A DNA stretch of 64,000 bases, taken from NCBI GenBank assembly GCA_039976075.1, contig JBDWFY010000011.1, forward strand, positions 558,001 through 622,000, written 5' to 3'. Below, piece by piece: positions 61,112-64,000 of the stretch. The notes beneath the pieces are model-generated. The model searched no databases. It saw only the letters and a list, made by a program, of their open reading frames with translations, and had not been told where the DNA came from. This DNA is from JBDWFY01 sp039976075 (lineage in GTDB: Bacteria; Pseudomonadota; Alphaproteobacteria; Rhizobiales; Stappiaceae). The position numbers and the translations under genes were made by a program. The number at the start of each line of letters is the position of its first letter. Position 1 is the first letter of the stretch.

Positions 61112-61858
61112 TTAAGTGAGCTGATTTAAAACGGCTCGGCGTTCCTCGCCTTTGATATCGCGTAGTGCGTAAAGCGTAATTGTACTGCTTACACCTTTGT
61201 TTCGCAGGTCGACGACATACCTTAACACTTCTTCTTTATCCCATCGCATAAGGTCTCGGAGGCACCACCCCACGCCAGTCTGTACCAGATGTTCCGGGTC
61301 ATTGATCAGAGAGTCACAGTTCGACAGCGCCACATCCTTGTACAATCCTGACTTGGCAACCTTACGCGTGAAAATGACCACACTTGCTCTGCGGAGCCAG
61401 GGATCAGGATCGATGTTCCAAGATCCCAGCAGGTTAATCAGCTCGGTATCATGGGCCTGCAGAACCAGCCTCAGAAGAGACCCGGTATAAGCATCGATCT
61501 TGCTCCACCCATGAAGACCTCTGATCAATTGTTCCAAAAGACCAAATCGCTCGGGCGAAAAATAGTCCGGCACGCGTTCAAGCAACGCCAGCGCGACGGT
61601 CTTTTGTTCACCGTATCCGGAGCAGATAAGACGCTTGGCTAACTCAATCTTCTGCTCGACGTCCAATGAGGCAAAGTCAGTTTTGAGATCAGCGATCACG
61701 CGCTTCATTTCCGGGGCTCTGACGCCATATCCGAGATAACGCGGGTCTGGCTCGTTCGCATCCGCTGCGTAAGGCGAAGATTCACCTAATGCGCCAAGTC
61801 TGGAAGCGATGACGTGATGCAGCTTATCAATAACCGGGTTGCTATCCACCTTCTCCAT
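61112..61858 (-). CDS. DNA alkylation repair protein, HEAT-repeat (AlkD-like)
   Basis: A 248-residue all-helical protein: YLGYGVRAPEMKRVIADLKT, EQKIELAKRLICSGYGEQKT and DAYTGSLLRLVLQAHDTELI, then WNIDPDPWLRRASVVIFTRK. It matches the AlkD/DUF4951-style HEAT family that binds alkylated DNA. Catalytic glycosylase residues cannot be confirmed by eye; some members are non-catalytic. The start at 61858 begins MEKVDSNPV. Confidence 0.85.
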   Translation of the reverse strand: MEKVDSNPVIDKLHHVIASRLGALGESSPYAADANEPDPRYLGYGVRAPEMKRVIADLKTDFASLDVEQKIELAKRLICSGYGEQKTVALALLERVPDYFSPERFGLLEQLIRGLHGWSKIDAYTGSLLRLVLQAHDTELINLLGSWNIDPDPWLRRASVVIFTRKVAKSGLYKDVALSNCDSLINDPEHLVQTGVGWCLRDLMRWDKEEVLRYVVDLRNKGVSSTITLYALRDIKGEERRAVLNQLT

Positions 61859-62112
61859 GGGAAAACCCTATACCGGTCATTAACGACCGGCAAGCAAACG
61901 GCGGCAAAGTCGGCTGCGTGAATTCATGCGCTGGGCAGCAGGTGAGGTGCGTCCCGGTCCCATCATTTGTGATAGCTGCGACAAAGGTCATGAAGTGAGC
62001 CCTCATGAACCTGGTTCTTCGGAGCCATATGATTGCTTTCACGACAATCTACCAACCGGTTACGCGTTGAGGTAATCGGTAAACCAAGGATCAAAAATCG
62101 ACGCTTGTGCGC

Positions 62113-62217
62113 CAGAGCGATTCTCGCGAACGTTGATGTGAAAAAGACCCGCCGGGCATTTGTTCTAATACGTATCCTTGTCGTAAAGGCCGTCCAACCT
62201 TTACGGGATGCGCTATA
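62113..62217. repeat. 105-bp dispersed element, copy 2
   Basis: Ends are CAGAGC and GCTATA, slightly decayed from TAGAGC/GCTCTA. It contains the right-hand dyad CGTAAAGG-N8-CCTTTACG, a perfect stem. The left hairpin is eroded (CGCGAACGTTGATGTG). It lies in the 409-base gap (61859-62267) before the ferric-reductase-like gene; no gene was seen in the rest of that gap. Confidence 0.82.
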
Positions 62218-62267
62218 GACGTGAAAATGTTTATGAGTTTTTGCGATTAGTGCGGCGGGGGCTTTCT

Positions 62268-63593
62268 ATGGCATTGAGAAAAATTGGACTGGTGGTGGTG
62301 GGTGTGGCGATGGCTGTGCCGTTGATATGGCTACCGGGCATTGCGGCGGGACGCGATCTTCTGGCGCTGTTCAGCCAGTATCTTGGCATGACCGCGCTCA
62401 TCGCGATGGCGATATCGCAGCTGATTGCAACCCGCTGGAGCGGTGCCAGTCTCATTTTCGGCCCGCTTGATCAGACATACCGGCTGCACAAATGGCTGGG
62501 TCTGTGGGCGCTTGCATCGAGCTTTCTTCACGATACCATCGATGCCGATATCGACGGGCTGGGCCAGGAGACCGCGCTGGTCGATGCGGCGGAAACCGCT
62601 GGTGAAATCAGCCTCTACGGCTTGCTGTTGCTTGTGGTGATCACGGTTGCAACGTTCATTCCCTATCACCTGTGGAAGTGGACACACCGGTTCATTGGCG
62701 TGTTTTTCGTTCTCTCGGCGTTCCATTATCTCTTGATACTCAAACCTTTCGCCAACTTTGATCCGCTTGGGATTTATATGGGACTGATATGCCTGATCGG
62801 CCTGATAGCCTATGCCTATACTTCCGCGCCGCGGCGATTTCGGCCATCGCGCCGGTACCGGGTTACCGGGCTGGACAGGCAAGGGGAGGCGCTGGCCGTT
62901 CAGGTTGAGCCTGAAGGCCGCGCCCTGAAGCATCGCGCCGGGCAATTCGTCTTTATCAGCTTCCCCGATGTGGGTATGGGTGAACCGCATCCATTTACCC
63001 TGAGCGGGGCACCACAGGAAGACGGGCGGCTGCGGATCAGCGTCGCTCCGCTGGGGGATTACACGATACGGCTGATGTCGCGCCTGAAGGTCGGAGCACA
63101 GGCGCGGGTCGAAGGGCCGTTTGGCGACTTCGGTATCGCGCGCGGGCCACAGGTCTGGGTGGCGGCGGGCATCGGCATTACGCCCTTCGCGGCAATGGCC
63201 GGTGCGCTCAAGGCGGACGATGGTCCGGTCACCCTGATTTATTCCGTCCCGGAGCGATCCAAGGCGGCGCACCTGGCCGAGCTGGAAGCCACGGCAGCGT
63301 CCAATTCCAATCTGAGCCTGATCGTGCGTGAAACGGTCAGGGAAGGGCGGTTGAATGCGGATATTGTTGCAGATCTCGCAGGCGGTGTCCGCGACAAGAC
63401 CGTGCTCTATTGCGGCCCGGCCAACTTCAGAAAAGCGCTCTCAGGCGGTCTTCGCCAACATGGCGTGCCTGCCCGGCGTTTCCGGTACGAACTGTTCGAG
63501 ATCCGCACCGGCATCGGCATGCGGCGGTTGCTGGATTATCTGACCGATCCGCGAACAATTGACCGCCTGAAGGCAGTCAAGGCACGGCGGTAA
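62268..63593 (+). CDS. Ferric-reductase-like membrane oxidoreductase with FAD/NAD domain
   Basis: A 441-residue protein. The N-terminal half has six helices with haem-type histidines (YRLHKWLGLWALASSFLHDT, WKWTHRFIGVFFVLSAFHYL). The C-terminal half is a ferredoxin-reductase module: FAD motif HPFTLSGAPQ, GPFGDFGI, NAD-binding VAAGIGITPFAAMAG and CGPANFRKAL. Architecture matches FRE/NOX-like ferric reductases that pass electrons across the inner membrane. The start at 62268 is used; the frame upstream runs into the 105-bp repeat. Confidence 0.87.
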   Translation: MALRKIGLVVVGVAMAVPLIWLPGIAAGRDLLALFSQYLGMTALIAMAISQLIATRWSGASLIFGPLDQTYRLHKWLGLWALASSFLHDTIDADIDGLGQETALVDAAETAGEISLYGLLLLVVITVATFIPYHLWKWTHRFIGVFFVLSAFHYLLILKPFANFDPLGIYMGLICLIGLIAYAYTSAPRRFRPSRRYRVTGLDRQGEALAVQVEPEGRALKHRAGQFVFISFPDVGMGEPHPFTLSGAPQEDGRLRISVAPLGDYTIRLMSRLKVGAQARVEGPFGDFGIARGPQVWVAAGIGITPFAAMAGALKADDGPVTLIYSVPERSKAAHLAELEATAASNSNLSLIVRETVREGRLNADIVADLAGGVRDKTVLYCGPANFRKALSGGLRQHGVPARRFRYELFEIRTGIGMRRLLDYLTDPRTIDRLKAVKARR

Positions 63594-63645
63594 AGAGCGA
63601 GGCTTACCCAGCAGTTTGTCTTGATGGTTTTCTCGGCCTGCGCTC

Positions 63646-63750
63646 TAGGGCAATTCTCGCGATCATTGGATCGCGTAAAATGCCTCAAGCCTTTGATTTA
63701 ACGCGTATCCTTGTCGTGCAAGTGGTTCAACTTTCACGGGATGCGCACTA
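63646..63750. repeat. 105-bp dispersed element, copy 3
   Basis: Ends are TAGGGC and GCACTA. The left hairpin (GCGATC-attg-GATCGCG) is well preserved. Its last three bases, CTA, are the TAG stop codon of the convergent minus-strand LysE-like gene. The length equals the other two copies exactly. Confidence 0.85.
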
Positions 63751-64000
63751 GTCCCTGGCGGAAAATAGGGTCAATCCTTCACGGAACAGAAGGATCGCGA
63801 AGACGACAAGGGCGACTGCCAGACTGCGCATGACATAAGGATAGGCGCGGCCGGTCAAAAGGTTTCGGTAGCGCCCGGTGAGAGCGGCCAGCGCAGCTTT
63901 GGAGCCGACAAGAAGAAGATAAAATCCGGCAATGAAACCCCAGGGTGCCAGGGCGGAGTGTTCATGGGCGGCCAGTACGTAAGGAACTCCCACGGTTACC
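63748..64000 (-). CDS. LysE-like exporter (C-terminal part)
   Basis: The frame is open to the end of the window, so the N-terminus is missing. The visible 80-odd residues are hydrophobic: WGFIAGFYLLLVGSKAALAA, RYRNLLTGRAYPYVMRSLAV and ALVVFAILLFREGLTLF. This matches the last two helices of LysE/RhtB exporters. The TAG stop is supplied by the end of repeat copy 3. Family assignment is tentative because key N-terminal motifs are outside the window. Confidence 0.6.
   Translation of the reverse strand, partial: VTVGVPYVLAAHEHSALAPWGFIAGFYLLLVGSKAALAALTGRYRNLLTGRAYPYVMRSLAVALVVFAILLFREGLTLFSARD

Noticed and set aside
62331..63272. Minus-strand frame of 313 codons opposite the ferric-reductase-like gene
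   Set aside because: Antisense shadow in GC-rich DNA without recognisable motifs.
1..64000. CRISPR arrays, tRNA or rRNA genes, prophage or transposase genes
   Set aside because: Looked for direct-repeat arrays, cloverleaf-like CCA-ending sequences and transposase motifs; none was found.

Overview
The window is moderately GC-rich, gene-dense bacterial DNA. Long signal-peptide proteins, TRAP and Liv-type ABC transport genes, many LysR/GntR/LacI/MarR/TetR regulators, AmiC/AmiR, DUF3604 and DUF3179 genes, and a dispersed small repeat with terminal inverted repeats together point to an alphaproteobacterium. A marine or soil member of the Hyphomicrobiales (Rhizobiales) is the best guess. That placement is inferred from gene families and the repeat style; there is no rRNA, tRNA or other phylogenetic marker here. 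No tRNA, CRISPR array, intact insertion sequence or prophage was seen.

Layout. 1-6.2 kb: small stress or accessory genes (end of a YugP-type zinc protease, a MarR-GNAT fusion with a probably leaderless promoter, TfoX-N, glyoxalase-fold, GNAT, GFA, allene-oxide-cyclase-like and DUF1993 proteins) plus a truncated adenylate cyclase remnant. 6.4-14.4 kb: one amide-uptake and hydrolysis operon (binding protein, LivH-type permease, fused LivM-LivG protein, LivF-type ATPase, 49-residue microprotein, amidase-signature amidase, AmiC sensor, AmiR/ANTAR antiterminator), with a candidate antitermination leader before the first gene. 14.4-18.3 kb: a frameshifted Asp/Glu racemase pseudogene, a GFA protein, an unknown, and a LysR/EamA divergent pair. 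18.7-27.2 kb: a GntR-controlled cluster with a cytoplasmic-looking gamma-glutamyltransferase-family protein, a TRAP transporter, an RraA-fold protein and two D-2-hydroxyacid dehydrogenases.

27.3-31.6 kb: a LuxR-type response regulator, a 7TM sensor kinase, and two small secreted cationic proteins. The kinase gene and both small-protein genes are each preceded by the same inverted repeat, TGAGG-N6-CCTCA. This is the most interesting unit of the window, because it looks like a self-contained signalling regulon. 32.4-36.4 kb: a DUF3604 / parvulin / HupE-UreJ trio. 36.6-43.1 kb: a low-GC GNAT, a serine hydrolase, LacI with a fatty acid desaturase, and LysR with a secreted duplicated ABM-fold protein. 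43.3-47.9 kb: a 2OG-Fe(II) oxygenase, LysR, CmcJ-like oxygenase, SDR and crotonase cluster. 48-57 kb: isochorismatase-fold hydrolases, an aldo/keto reductase, an acidic and a basic small protein, a TetR-NmrA-carbonic anhydrase-P-loop block with decayed partial copies nearby, and MarR. 57-64 kb: GNAT, DUF3179, LysE, glyoxalase-fold, AlkD-like, a ferric-reductase-like oxidoreductase and a partial LysE-like gene.

Three copies (and one fragment) of a 105-bp element with TAGAGC/GCTCTA ends are scattered through the window. Two of them supply, or overlap, the TAG stop codon of the neighbouring gene.
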